Assembly (NCBI RefSeq): GCF_014204975.1
Contig: NZ_JACHMM010000001.1
Span: 992,001-1,056,000, forward strand
From: Jiangella mangrovi
GTDB taxonomy: Bacteria > Actinomycetota > Actinomycetes > Jiangellales > Jiangellaceae
Length of the DNA: 64,000 bases
Reading direction: 5' to 3'
The notes under the pieces were generated by a model. The model worked only from the letters and a program-made list of their open reading frames with translations, was not told the DNA's origin and searched no databases. Positions within the stretch are counted from its first letter, which is position 1. Every line of letters begins with the position of its first letter. The position numbers and the translations under genes are program-made. Shown here one piece after another: positions 30,775 through 40,258 of the stretch.

Positions 30775-33700
30775 CTAGTCGTCGAAGAGCTGACGGATGT
30801 CGTCGACGCCGAGGCGGCCGTTGAAAGCGTCGCCGTCGTCCATGACATTGGCCGAGAGCTCGGCCTTGCGTTCCTTGAGCGCCATGACCTTCTGCTCGAT
30901 CGTGTCTCGGGCGATGAGCCGGTAGACCATGACGTTGCGGGTCTGGCCGATGCGGTGGGTGCGGTCGACCGCCTGTGCCTCGGTCGCCGGGTTCCACCAT
31001 GGGTCGAGGATGAAGCAGTAGTCGGCCTCAGTGAGGTTGAGCCCGAACCCGCCGGCCTTGAGGCTGATCAGGAAGACCGGAGCGTCGCCCTCTTTGAACT
31101 GCGCGATCACCTGCTCGCGGTGCCGCGTCGAGCCGTCGAGGTAGCAGTACTCGATGCCGGCCGCCTCGAGCCGGGCCCGCACCAGGCCGAGGAAGCCGGT
31201 GAACTGGCTGAACACCAGCGCCCGATGCCCGCCCTCGATGACGTCGCCGAGCTGCTCGATCAGCACGTCGATCTTGGCGCTGGCGACGTCGAGGTCCGCG
31301 TCCTCGACCAGGCCGGCGTGCAGGCTGAGCTGCCGCAACAGCGTCAGTGACCGGAAGATGACGAACCGGTTCTTGTCGACGTCGTCGAGCAGGCCGAGCA
31401 CGCGTTGCCGCTCGCGCTGCAGGTGCTTGTCGTAGATCTTGCGGTGCTTCGGATGCAGGTCCACCTCGAGCACCTGCTCCTGCTTCGCCGGTAGGTCGGC
31501 GGCGACCTGTTCCTTGGTGCGCCGCAGGACCAGCGGCTTGATGCGGCGGCGGAACTGCGCGAGCCGCTCGGTGTCGCGCTGCTTCTCGATGGGCTTGGCG
31601 TAGTACTCCTCGAACTTGGCGGGGTGCGGGAACAAGCCGGGCGCGGAGATCGAGAGCTGGGACCACAGCTCCATGAGGTTGTTCTCGACCGGCGTGCCGG
31701 TGACGGCCAGCTTGAACGGCGCCGGCAGCTTCCGCGCCGCCTGGTAGGTCTTGGACTGGTGGTTCTTCACGTGCTGTGCCTCGTCGAGCACCAACCCCGA
31801 CCACGCCGCCTGTCGGTAGGCGTCGCCGTCGAGCCGGAGCAGCGTGTACGTGGTGACGACGATGTCCGCGCCGGCGACGACCTCATCGATCGACCTACCG
31901 CGCTTCCGCAGTGTGTCAGTCACCGGCACGACCGTGAGCCCGGGCGCGAACCGCGCGGCCTCGGTCACCCAGTTCGACACGACGCTGGTCGGCGCCACCA
32001 CGAGGAACGGCGGCATGTCCGGGTCGCGCTGCTTCGCGTGGCAGACGAGCGCCAGCGTCTGCAGGGTCTTGCCGAGCCCCATGTCGTCGGCGAGGATCCC
32101 GCCGAGCCCGTGCTCCCACAGGAACGTCAGCCAGCGGTAGCCGTCGAGCTGGTACGGCCGGAGTTCCGCGTGCAGCATGCTGGGAGGCGCGGCGGCCGCG
32201 TCGAGCGCGCCACCCAGAGCGAGCAGCCCCTGCACCTGCCGCTGCCAGGAGTCGGCCTGGTGGTTCACTACGCCGAGGTTGGCCAGTTCTTCCCAGAGGC
32301 CGGCCTGAAATCGGCTGATCCTGGTGCCGTCGCCGGCGTGGTCGCCGAGTGCCCGCGCCTCGTCGATGAGCCGGCGCAGTGCCTGCAGTTCGGGCTTCTC
32401 GAGCGAGAAGTAGCCACCGTCGGGCAGCAAGAGATAGGGCTGGTCCCGGGCGAGCGCCAGGAAGAGGTCGGTGAACGGCACGTCCTGCCCGTCGGCGGTG
32501 ATGGTGACGCCGAGGTCGAACCAGTCGTTCTCGCCCTCTGCGGCCTCGGTGGACACGCCGATGACCAGGGAGTCGCCAACCTCGCGGTAGTCGGCCGGAT
32601 CGCCGAACACCTCGACGTCGATGTCGTCGAAGTCGCGCAGCCGCGGCAGCGCCTCGGTACTGAAGCGCATGGTCTCGAGCCCGTCGAACCGGCGCTGTGC
32701 GTCCGGACCGAAACCACTCAACTCGGCTTCCAGTTCGGCGAGCAACGCCCGCTCCGCGTCGGTGTCGCGGAACCCGTCGTCCGGCCCGGGTGCGTGCAGC
32801 TCGTCCAGCGGCACCCGGCGTTCGGTGTCGCCGATCTCGTAGCGCCATTCCCAGTCGAGTTCCAGCCCGTGACCCTCGCTGTAGTCGGCGCGAGCGACCA
32901 GCGTCGGGCCGGACACCTCCGGCGGCACGAACGACCCGTCCGACGACACGACCGTCGCCAGCCGTTGCAGCCGCGGGACGTACTCGCTCTGGAATCGCTC
33001 GGTATCACCCGCCGGGACGATCAGCCGGCCCTGGTCCAGCACCAGGTCCTGAAGCTGCCGGCTGGCCGCGCGCTCGAGTTTGGCGAGCCCGAACCGCCAG
33101 TTCTGCGGGTCGGGCGTGGTCTGGAGGTTGTGGCGCGGCGCGTAGACCACGCCGTGCCCGTCGGCGCCGATGAACCGGACCGGCACGACCTCCGTGCCCA
33201 CGTCGTCGACGATGAGCACCGGGACGATCACGAGGTTACCGCTCGTCGTGTCCCTCGTGACGTCGAGCACGATGCACGCTGTCGTGTAGCCGTCGATGTC
33301 GCCGGCCCGCTTCTTGCCGTAGACGAAGCGGATGCCCAGGTCCTTCGCCTGGTCGAGGAGCGGCCACAGCTGGGTGGACTCGAACCCGGTGAGGTCGAGG
33401 TGCTTCTCCTCGCGACCGTACGGCAAGTAGGAGCCGGTGTCGCTGCGGCCGGCCTCGTAGAGCAGGAAGAACTGACGCAGCCAGCGCAGCTTCTCGATGG
33501 GTCCGGCCACCAGCTCGGGGCGGTGCCGGAGCCGCGACCAGCTCAGTTCGCCGGCCACCCACCCGCCGCGGCCGGGTCGCACCAGCCTCGCGAGTAGCCG
33601 CGGATGCGTTCCGGTGGCGTCCTCCCAGCGTCCGGTCGCCCGCGGTTTGCTCGACAGCGTCAGCTCGACGGCGATCTCACTGGTGCCGCCGTCGTGGTGC

Positions 33701-34086
33701 ACCACGGCGGGGTCGAGCAGCGAGTCGAGCGACAGCTGCCAGTCCGCCGGACCCTCGTTCGTAGCCTGCCGGTCGCCCGGCAGGCCGCCGCTCAACGCCG
33801 TCGCCACCAGCGCGACGACGTGCTTGCAGTCGAACCCGACCGGGCAACTGCAGCGCCCTTCGACGAACGTGAACCTGCCGCCGCCGGCCGGCTTCATGAT
33901 CGCGACCGTCGAGTACGGCTGCCGCGCGCTGCCGATGACGTTGCCCGTCACGATGCCGTCGTTCGGCCCCCACACCACGTCCGTCACCGCGCCGTGCTGC
34001 GCGTACATGAGGCCGCGCACGTACGTCGACGGGTCCACCACCTTCAGCAGACCCGCGTCGTCGTTCACCTGGATTCCCGGCCACAT
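30775..34086 (-). CDS. SNF2-family DEAD/DEAH helicase with SWIM zinc finger
   Basis: ATG at 34086, 7 nt after a TAACGT -10 box (34099-34094), gives 1103 residues. Near residue 62 a SWIM finger is seen (CSCPVGFDCKH). A SNF2-associated region follows, then the helicase core: Walker A (DDMGLGKTLQTLAL) near residue 655, DEAQH, GTPVENNLMELWSQL, and motifs V-VI (SLKAGGFGLNLTEADYCFILDPWWNPATEAQAVDRTHRIGQ) near residue 1030. SNF2 enzymes are double-strand DNA translocases that remodel protein-DNA complexes. The neighbour downstream is a nuclease-like protein, which hints at DNA repair or defence use. Long versions upstream of 34086 run through a palindromic intergenic region and are rejected. Confidence 0.92.
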   Translation of the reverse strand: MWPGIQVNDDAGLLKVVDPSTYVRGLMYAQHGAVTDVVWGPNDGIVTGNVIGSARQPYSTVAIMKPAGGGRFTFVEGRCSCPVGFDCKHVVALVATALSGGLPGDRQATNEGPADWQLSLDSLLDPAVVHHDGGTSEIAVELTLSSKPRATGRWEDATGTHPRLLARLVRPGRGGWVAGELSWSRLRHRPELVAGPIEKLRWLRQFFLLYEAGRSDTGSYLPYGREEKHLDLTGFESTQLWPLLDQAKDLGIRFVYGKKRAGDIDGYTTACIVLDVTRDTTSGNLVIVPVLIVDDVGTEVVPVRFIGADGHGVVYAPRHNLQTTPDPQNWRFGLAKLERAASRQLQDLVLDQGRLIVPAGDTERFQSEYVPRLQRLATVVSSDGSFVPPEVSGPTLVARADYSEGHGLELDWEWRYEIGDTERRVPLDELHAPGPDDGFRDTDAERALLAELEAELSGFGPDAQRRFDGLETMRFSTEALPRLRDFDDIDVEVFGDPADYREVGDSLVIGVSTEAAEGENDWFDLGVTITADGQDVPFTDLFLALARDQPYLLLPDGGYFSLEKPELQALRRLIDEARALGDHAGDGTRISRFQAGLWEELANLGVVNHQADSWQRQVQGLLALGGALDAAAAPPSMLHAELRPYQLDGYRWLTFLWEHGLGGILADDMGLGKTLQTLALVCHAKQRDPDMPPFLVVAPTSVVSNWVTEAARFAPGLTVVPVTDTLRKRGRSIDEVVAGADIVVTTYTLLRLDGDAYRQAAWSGLVLDEAQHVKNHQSKTYQAARKLPAPFKLAVTGTPVENNLMELWSQLSISAPGLFPHPAKFEEYYAKPIEKQRDTERLAQFRRRIKPLVLRRTKEQVAADLPAKQEQVLEVDLHPKHRKIYDKHLQRERQRVLGLLDDVDKNRFVIFRSLTLLRQLSLHAGLVEDADLDVASAKIDVLIEQLGDVIEGGHRALVFSQFTGFLGLVRARLEAAGIEYCYLDGSTRHREQVIAQFKEGDAPVFLISLKAGGFGLNLTEADYCFILDPWWNPATEAQAVDRTHRIGQTRNVMVYRLIARDTIEQKVMALKERKAELSANVMDDGDAFNGRLGVDDIRQLFDD

Positions 34087-34141
34087 ATCGAGCACGTTAG
34101 CCGTCGCCACCGACAATCTCGGGCCATTCCGCCGCATACCC

Positions 34142-34187
34142 GTTTGCCCGATTCGGCGGGCAAGTTTGCCCGACGTTGCGGGCAAAC
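34142..34187. repeat. Clustered GTTTGCCCG inverted repeats
   Basis: GTTTGCCCG occurs at 34142 and 34164; its inverse occurs as CGGGCAA at 34157 and CGGGCAAAC at 34179. Two hairpin-forming pairs thus lie back to back, and further CTTGCCCG follows at 34198. They lie in the divergent region between the SNF2 and amidase genes and may be an operator array or extragenic palindromes. Confidence 0.5.
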
Positions 34188-34335
34188 CCGCCCGGCACTT
34201 GCCCGACTCAGGACGACGTGCGGAGATCACCGGACGGTGATCGTCACGGCTCGGACATGAGCGCGAAACGGACCTCGTTGACATTTGATCCGCAATGTCA
34301 CATTGGCCCGGTTCTGCTTCCCTCGAGGAGTCGCG

Positions 34336-37300
34336 GTGCATCGGTCAGTCATCGTTCGGAGGTTGCTCTCCCTCGCCGTCGCGGCAGTGCTCGCCGCGCC
34401 CGTCCTGGCGGCGGCACCCAGCTCGCCGCCCGTCAGCGCGGCCCCGCCTCCCCCGGTTCTCGATCTGGAGACGCTCGACGGCCTCACTGCCGAGCAGATG
34501 ATGGAGTCCGGCGAGCTCACGTCCGTGCAGCTCGTGCAGGCGTACCTGGAGCGCATCGAGGCGCTCAACAAGAGCGGTCCAGGGCTGAACGCCGTCACGC
34601 AGATCAATCCCGCCGTCATGGCTGAAGCCCGGCGGGCCGACGAACTGCGCGCCGACGGCGTCGTGCTCGGCCCCGCGCACGGCCTGCCCGTGCTGCTCAA
34701 GGACCTCATCGACGTGAAGGGCATGTACACGTCGAACGGCAACTACTCGCTGCGCCACTCCTACCCGGAGGACGACGCCGGCATCGTCAAGAAGCTGCGC
34801 GAGAGCGGCGTGATCATCCTCGGCAAGGTCGGCCTGTCGGAGTGGGCGAACAGCTTCGGCAGCCAGCCGTCCGGCTTCGGCAATCTCACGGGCCAGGTGC
34901 TCAACGCCAACGACGCCGACCAGAACCCGAGCGGGTCCTCGTCGGGCACGGGGGCCGCCGGCGCGGCGGCGCTGTCGATGCTCACCGTCGGCACCGAGAC
35001 GTCCGGCTCGATCATCAGCCCGTCCGGCGCGCAGAGCCTGGTCGGCATCCGCCCGACCGTCGGCATTGTGCCCGCCTACGGCATCGGCCCGATCTCGTCG
35101 TCGCAGGACACCGCGGGTCCGATGGATCGCACCGTCGCCAATGCCGCCATGCACCTGCAGTCGATGGTCGGCCGCGACCCGAAGAACGAGGCCGGCTACG
35201 CCGCCGTCTTCGGGCCGAACTGGCAGGCGTCGATCAAGCGGGCGCCCGAGGAGGCGCCGGACTACATGTCCGCGCTCGACCTCGACTTCGTCCGCGGCCA
35301 GCGGATCGGCTACAACGGCACCATCGAGCCCGGGTCGCCGACGGCGCTCGCTTTCGACGCTCTGGTCGCGGCCGGCGCGATCATGGTCGAGCGCCCGTCG
35401 ATACCGGTCGGCGACGTGCCCGCGCTGCCCAGCGGTTACCAGCAGCACAAGGCGATCGACGAGTACTACCGCGGGTTGGGGGCGTCCGCTCCGATCAACT
35501 CGCTGGAGGAAGAGGTCGCCGTCAACGCGGCCGAGTCGGACCAGGCGCTGAAGTTCGGCAACCAGAACCACGCCAACGCGGCGGCTGCCGAGACGGAGCC
35601 GGGCGGGCCGAACGAGACGGCGTACCGCGCGGCCATGCCGATCCGGCGGGCGGCGCAGTGGGCCGCGATCGACAGCATGATGAACAACCAGACACCCGAC
35701 GATCCCTCGGACGACTTCCTGGCGATCCTCGGCAGCGTCCCGAGCGGCGCGACCGCCGGAACGCCGCAGATCACGATCCCGATGGGGTACTCGACGACGC
35801 ACCGGCGTGCTGTGAACGTGTCGATCCACGGGAACGCGTACAGCGAGCGCAACCTGATCGGCGTTGCCTACGTGATCGAGCAGGCGACTCGCTTGCGGCA
35901 GCCCGTGTCGGAATTGAACCCGAGCATGTACCGGTGCGCTGACACCGTGCCGGCGCCTGCGTTCGCGTCGCGTGGTGGGTGCAACCCGTCGTACTCGACG
36001 GCGATGGAGTTGGCCGGGTCGGTGCCGCGACTGCCCTTCTCGCTCGAGACGGAGACGGCGCAGAGCCTGCAAGCGCGCCAGGCCGCGGGCACGCTGACGG
36101 CGGAGACGTTGACGCGGGCGTACCTGGCGCGGATCGCCGCTTCCAATGCTGAGGGTCCGGCGATCCAGGCCGTGCGCGCGCTCAACGTCGATGCCGTCGC
36201 CGAGGCGAAGGCGCTCGACAAGGAGCGCAAGAAGAGCGGGCCGCGCGGTCCCCTGCACGGCATTCCTGTTCTTCTCGACGACTCCTTCGACGTCGCTGGC
36301 CTGCCGACGACGGCGGGATCGATCGCCCTGCAGTCGTTGTTGCCGGCCGACGATGCCGCCGTCGTCGCTCAGTTGCGGGCGGCCGGGGCGATCATCCTGG
36401 GCAAGACCAACGTGACGGAGCTCAACGGCGTCTTCGACGCCAACCTGCCCGAGGGCTACTCGTCGCTCGGCGGCCAGGTGTTGCTGCCGTCGGACACCGA
36501 CAAGACTCCTGCTGGATCGTCCGCGGGTTCGGCGGCGGCGACTTCGGCTGGTCTCGCGGCGTTGACGATCGGCATGGAAACTGGGACGGATGTGGGCGCG
36601 CAGCTCATTGCTCCCGCGGGAGTCGCGGGCGTGGTGGGCCTGAAGCCTGGCGTGGGGGTCGTCGACGGCGACGGCGTGCTTCCCGTGGCGTCCTCGCAGG
36701 ACGCCATCGGCCCGTTGACGCGGTCGGTGTACGACGCGGCGGTGACTCTTGGTGCTGTCGACTCGTCGTCGGTCGACTACACGGCCGGCCTGACGCAGAC
36801 GGCGCTGGCCGGCAAGAAGGTCGCCGTCGTTTCCGGCGGATCCGCCCCGTACCCGGCGGCGGTAGCAACCGTCGAGGGCTTGGGCGCGACGGTCGGCTCA
36901 GTGACGCTGGGTGCGCCGACGACGCGGCCGAGCATCGTGCTGCGGGAATTCTCGCGGGACCTGGATGCGTATCTCGGCGGGGCGTCCTCACTGGACGAGA
37001 TCATCGCGTACAACCAGGCCAACCCGGTCGAGGGCCTGAAGTACCAGCAGAACGAGCTGCTGGCAGCATCGGCCGCGACGTTGGAGACGTACGAGTCCGA
37101 CCTGTCGGTCGGGCGCGCGGAGAGCGCCGCTGTCATCGACTCGGTGCTCGCGTCCGGCTACGACGTGATCATGGTGCCGAGCAACAGCACCCTGGTCGGG
37201 ATCGCCGACCGCGCCGGCTACCCGGTTCTGACCGTTCCCGCGGGTGAGGGCACCGGCAACGCCGGCCGCAACCCCATCGGCGTCACCTTCGTCGGGACGG

Positions 37301-37698
37301 CGGGCAGCGAGGCCTCGCTGCTGGCGGCCGGGTACGCGTTCGAGCAGGGCCACTCGTACGGTCGGCGCGCTCCTGGCGTGACGAACCCGTCGATGTGGCG
37401 CTGCACCCCGGGCGGCTCGTTCTTCACCGGCGAGCTCTGCAACCCCGGCGACAGCGGCGAAGCCCTCGCCGAACTTGTCGACGGCCTCGGCCCCGGCCGC
37501 AGCTGGGCTTCGATCGTGGCCAACATCCAGGACGCCAAGTCGGATGACCGCCAGGCTGCCGCCTGCTCGCTGATCGACGCCCTCGTAGCGAACGTCGGCA
37601 GGTCCGGCCGGGGCGTCCCCGCCGCAACGGGCTCATCCATCACCGCCGAGGCCTCCCGCGTCGCGGCCGTCACCGGCTGCGCCCCGCCAAGGACGTAA
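34336..37698 (+). CDS. Secreted tandem amidase-signature protein, second half degenerate
   Basis: GTG at 34336 follows GAGGAG by 5 nt and starts a signal peptide (RRLLSLAVAAVLAAPVLAAA). The 1120-residue product has two amidase-signature domains. Domain 1 (about residues 40-540) has the full Ser-cisSer-Lys triad: K122 in VLLKDLID, S201-S203 in PSGSSSG, and S225 in TETSGSI, near the numbering of peptide amidases. Domain 2 (about residues 570-1040) keeps the fold but has VLLDDSFD for VLLKD and METGTDVGAQL where the nucleophile should be, so it cannot be active by this mechanism. Each domain ends in a cysteine-bearing NPS(M)WRC motif. It probably acts on amides or peptides outside the cell. Confidence 0.9.
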   Translation: MHRSVIVRRLLSLAVAAVLAAPVLAAAPSSPPVSAAPPPPVLDLETLDGLTAEQMMESGELTSVQLVQAYLERIEALNKSGPGLNAVTQINPAVMAEARRADELRADGVVLGPAHGLPVLLKDLIDVKGMYTSNGNYSLRHSYPEDDAGIVKKLRESGVIILGKVGLSEWANSFGSQPSGFGNLTGQVLNANDADQNPSGSSSGTGAAGAAALSMLTVGTETSGSIISPSGAQSLVGIRPTVGIVPAYGIGPISSSQDTAGPMDRTVANAAMHLQSMVGRDPKNEAGYAAVFGPNWQASIKRAPEEAPDYMSALDLDFVRGQRIGYNGTIEPGSPTALAFDALVAAGAIMVERPSIPVGDVPALPSGYQQHKAIDEYYRGLGASAPINSLEEEVAVNAAESDQALKFGNQNHANAAAAETEPGGPNETAYRAAMPIRRAAQWAAIDSMMNNQTPDDPSDDFLAILGSVPSGATAGTPQITIPMGYSTTHRRAVNVSIHGNAYSERNLIGVAYVIEQATRLRQPVSELNPSMYRCADTVPAPAFASRGGCNPSYSTAMELAGSVPRLPFSLETETAQSLQARQAAGTLTAETLTRAYLARIAASNAEGPAIQAVRALNVDAVAEAKALDKERKKSGPRGPLHGIPVLLDDSFDVAGLPTTAGSIALQSLLPADDAAVVAQLRAAGAIILGKTNVTELNGVFDANLPEGYSSLGGQVLLPSDTDKTPAGSSAGSAAATSAGLAALTIGMETGTDVGAQLIAPAGVAGVVGLKPGVGVVDGDGVLPVASSQDAIGPLTRSVYDAAVTLGAVDSSSVDYTAGLTQTALAGKKVAVVSGGSAPYPAAVATVEGLGATVGSVTLGAPTTRPSIVLREFSRDLDAYLGGASSLDEIIAYNQANPVEGLKYQQNELLAASAATLETYESDLSVGRAESAAVIDSVLASGYDVIMVPSNSTLVGIADRAGYPVLTVPAGEGTGNAGRNPIGVTFVGTAGSEASLLAAGYAFEQGHSYGRRAPGVTNPSMWRCTPGGSFFTGELCNPGDSGEALAELVDGLGPGRSWASIVANIQDAKSDDRQAAACSLIDALVANVGRSGRGVPAATGSSITAEASRVAAVTGCAPPRT

Positions 37699-37706
37699 CA
37701 ACGGAC

Positions 37707-37742
37707 GCTGGGTGGGGCCTCGAGCGCGAGACCCCACCCAGC
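37707..37742 (+). terminator. Intrinsic-type terminator after amidase gene
   Basis: GCTGGGTGGGG at 37707-37717 and CCCCACCCAGC at 37732-37742 form a perfect 11-bp stem starting 9 bp after the stop codon. No T-run follows, as usual in actinomycetes. The remaining 230 bp to the next gene show no gene. Confidence 0.7.
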
Positions 37743-37974
37743 ACACGCGCTCACGAAATTGACCAGCACACTTTACCCATGTGGATGTTCTCGGCAGCAC
37801 CGGGTCCGGCGACGTGGCGGGGCGGCCGCCGAAGCGCTTGGACAGGTTCCCCGCTTCTACCATCCTGGTGCAGGCGGGCGCCCTGCCTCAACTCAGGAGC
37901 ACGTCCCGCCCTTCATGTCATACCCCTTGAGTACTCTTAGGCGGCCAGGGAAGAACTCGTGAGCGGAGGCGTGC

Positions 37975-38862
37975 GTGATTGACGTTGTCGCACGCCGACG
38001 ATCGAACCCGAGCCCCCTTCGGTATCCGGGCGGCAAGGCGTCGCTGGCGGACTTCTTCGAGTCCGCGATCAACGCCCTCGGACTGTCGAAGCCCACCTAC
38101 GTCGAACCGTACGCCGGCGGCGCGGGTGCTGGCCTCGCCCTCTTGTACCGGGGTGTGGTGGGTCGGGTCGTGATCAACGACCTCGATCGGTCGATCTACG
38201 CGGTCTGGGATTCCATGCTTCACCGTACCGACGACTTCCTACAGCGTCTCGAACGTGCGCCGCTCACTGTCGATGAGTGGAAACGACAGAGAGAGATTTA
38301 CCGCAGGCGTGATGATGGCGATCTGGATCCCCAAGACCTCGGCTTCGCGACCTTCTACCTCAATCGCACTAACCGTTCCGGCGTCCTGGGCGGAGGGATC
38401 ATCGGCGGGCTCAAACAGACTGGCACTTACAGGATGGACGCTCGCTTCAACCGGGAGACGCTAAGGGCGCGGATCGAGCAGGTTGCCGAGCACAGGTCGA
38501 AGATCCTGGTCAGTCATCAAGATGGCGTCCTCCGCCTCCGCCATTGGCTTCCGAAGGAGAATGTCTTCGCATACGTTGACCCGCCTTACTACGAAAAGGG
38601 AAGCTTTCTCTATCTCAACTCGTTCAACGACCCGCAACACCACAACCTCGCGAATTGGCTCAACTCGCTAGCCGACGCGAACTGGGTTCTGACTTATGAC
38701 ATGGCCGAACCAATCCGGGCCATGTACACGGACCGCACAATGCTGGACTTTAACCTGCACTACTCGGCGAACCGTCGCGAACTGGCGAGCGAGCTGATGG
38801 TCGTATCCGACCCGCTCGCCGACGCGTTCGCGAAGAAAGCGGCCAGGACCGAGAGTTACTAA
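37975..38862 (+). CDS. D12-class N6-adenine DNA methyltransferase (Dam-like)
   Basis: The 295-residue enzyme has the alpha-type (D12) motif order: PLRYPGGKASLADFF (motif X) at residue 15, TYVEPYAGGAGAGLALL (motif I, SAM binding) near residue 42, INDLD, and FAYVDPPYYEKGS (motif IV) near residue 198. It methylates N6 of adenine in a short recognition site. GTG at 37975 is used. It is the left gene of the defence island and convergent with nurA, 19 bp apart. It probably protects host DNA from the nuclease operon next to it. Codon use is less GC-biased than in the flanking chromosome. Confidence 0.9.
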   Translation: MIDVVARRRSNPSPLRYPGGKASLADFFESAINALGLSKPTYVEPYAGGAGAGLALLYRGVVGRVVINDLDRSIYAVWDSMLHRTDDFLQRLERAPLTVDEWKRQREIYRRRDDGDLDPQDLGFATFYLNRTNRSGVLGGGIIGGLKQTGTYRMDARFNRETLRARIEQVAEHRSKILVSHQDGVLRLRHWLPKENVFAYVDPPYYEKGSFLYLNSFNDPQHHNLANWLNSLADANWVLTYDMAEPIRAMYTDRTMLDFNLHYSANRRELASELMVVSDPLADAFAKKAARTESY

Positions 38863-38881
38863 CGCGAACGAGTGCTGGCAA

Positions 38882-40258
38882 TTAACTATCATCCGAGTTG
38901 TCGAGGCCGAGGCGCTTGATTGCAACGAGGCGCAGGACGTCAGTGCCGACGCCGATCGGAAACGCTGCCTTCCCGTGCGCGGCCGCGACTGGGATAATGC
39001 CGTCGACGTACATCGATGAGCCTGTCCGGTCGATAACGTCCAGAATCGCTGGTAGCGTCGGATACGCATCGGGGTCAGGCTGGCCACCGTTGGTGTCGTA
39101 AGGCGCGCCGGTCGGCGGCATTATCGTCGGTACAACAACTCGCCCGTCGAGCGCGCGATAGACGAACTTGCGCCCCCAATAGGTCTCTTTTCCGTAAGCG
39201 CGGGCATTGTTGACGTTGGCAACACGGGCGATAACTTCTTCGTCGCATACTAGAACGTCACCGGGGCCAAGCACATCGTGGCGCGCCAATTGCCGGGCGT
39301 AATCGACCATCGCGCCGGACTTCTCGAGTCCGCAGATGTAAGGTGCGTCGTCGGACGTAGTGCGCGCCATGCTCTGGAAGTAGTCAAGAGCCCGCCCCCG
39401 CAACTTCGCTGGAGGACCATACATCGCGAGTGGGCCATCCACGATGAAGAGCGTGGTCGGCAGGAGCTCCTGGCGCGACTGCTCCCAAAGGAGCGTGGCG
39501 AGACCAACGAGCACGAGAAGTTCGACCACCGACATCAGCCGGCCTAGGGCGGACTGGTTGCTGCCTTCCTCCCCAACCTCCTCATGGATGCGCAACACGT
39601 CGGTGGGGAACAGCCGCACGCCACACGCGTCGCACTCGACACCGGTCGAGGGCACCGGAACGTTCTCGTTGCAGTCCTCGGTCGGGCAGTTCACGCGCAC
39701 GGTCGCGACGGGCTTCCCCGGCTCGCCGTGCATCAGCAAGAGTAGGTCCAAGAGGCTTTGGTTGAGGCGATTGACCTCGATCTTCTTGACGCGGAACAGC
39801 TGATCGATCGCTTCGCGCCAGGACGTCACGATGTCGACACCCTCGCGCGTGTAGGCGCCTGCAACAGGGAGATCGAGCGTGACGAGCGCGGTGTTCACGG
39901 CGCGGTCAATCTCGTAGGGGTCGACGAACCTCTCCGCCTTCTGCGTCTCGAGGATGCCGAGGTCGACGTACGCGGCCGCCGCCTGCGCGAATCCGTACAG
40001 GACGGACGGCAGGCCGTCTCGGACTCTCTCGACGACTTGAGAGCCATCCACAGCGAGGGCAGACGTCAACTGCGGCTTCATGCTCGGGATGACGAAGCTG
40101 ACCCGGGGTCGTATCCTTTTCTTGATTTCGTCCACATCGCGCAGGGCTTCCGCCGGGACGTGGAAAGTGCGCTGATCCGCGATTGCGCGAACAGCAGCGG
40201 TCGCGTGTCCAAGGCGGGAGGCGAGCTCGTAGCTGCCGCCAACGGTCTCGTACGGCAT
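38882..40258 (-). CDS. nurA: NurA-domain nuclease with Zn-binding insert
   Basis: The 458-residue product has a NurA-like core: FVIPSMKPQLTSALAVDGSQVVERVRDGLPSVLYGFAQAAAAYVDL near residue 55 with the first catalytic aspartate (VDGS), and LFIVDGPLAMYGPP near residue 270 with the second, then acidic DYA...CDEEV. Between them lies a four-cysteine zinc knuckle (CPTEDC...CDAC, residues 190-215). NurA is a 5'-3' nuclease that docks on the HerA hexamer. Its ATG overlaps the herA stop (TAATG), implying coupled translation. Confidence 0.83.
   Translation of the reverse strand: MPYETVGGSYELASRLGHATAAVRAIADQRTFHVPAEALRDVDEIKKRIRPRVSFVIPSMKPQLTSALAVDGSQVVERVRDGLPSVLYGFAQAAAAYVDLGILETQKAERFVDPYEIDRAVNTALVTLDLPVAGAYTREGVDIVTSWREAIDQLFRVKKIEVNRLNQSLLDLLLLMHGEPGKPVATVRVNCPTEDCNENVPVPSTGVECDACGVRLFPTDVLRIHEEVGEEGSNQSALGRLMSVVELLVLVGLATLLWEQSRQELLPTTLFIVDGPLAMYGPPAKLRGRALDYFQSMARTTSDDAPYICGLEKSGAMVDYARQLARHDVLGPGDVLVCDEEVIARVANVNNARAYGKETYWGRKFVYRALDGRVVVPTIMPPTGAPYDTNGGQPDPDAYPTLPAILDVIDRTGSSMYVDGIIPVAAAHGKAAFPIGVGTDVLRLVAIKRLGLDNSDDS

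Noticed and set aside
34087-34341. Longer N-terminus for the SNF2 protein
   Set aside because: The extension runs through the GTTTGCCCG palindromes and the amidase promoter; ATG 34086 has a -10 box at leaderless spacing.
37743-37974. Left attachment site of the island matching the tRNA-Ala 3' end
   Set aside because: No stretch resembling the tRNA 3' sequence was found here, so the left border remains undefined.
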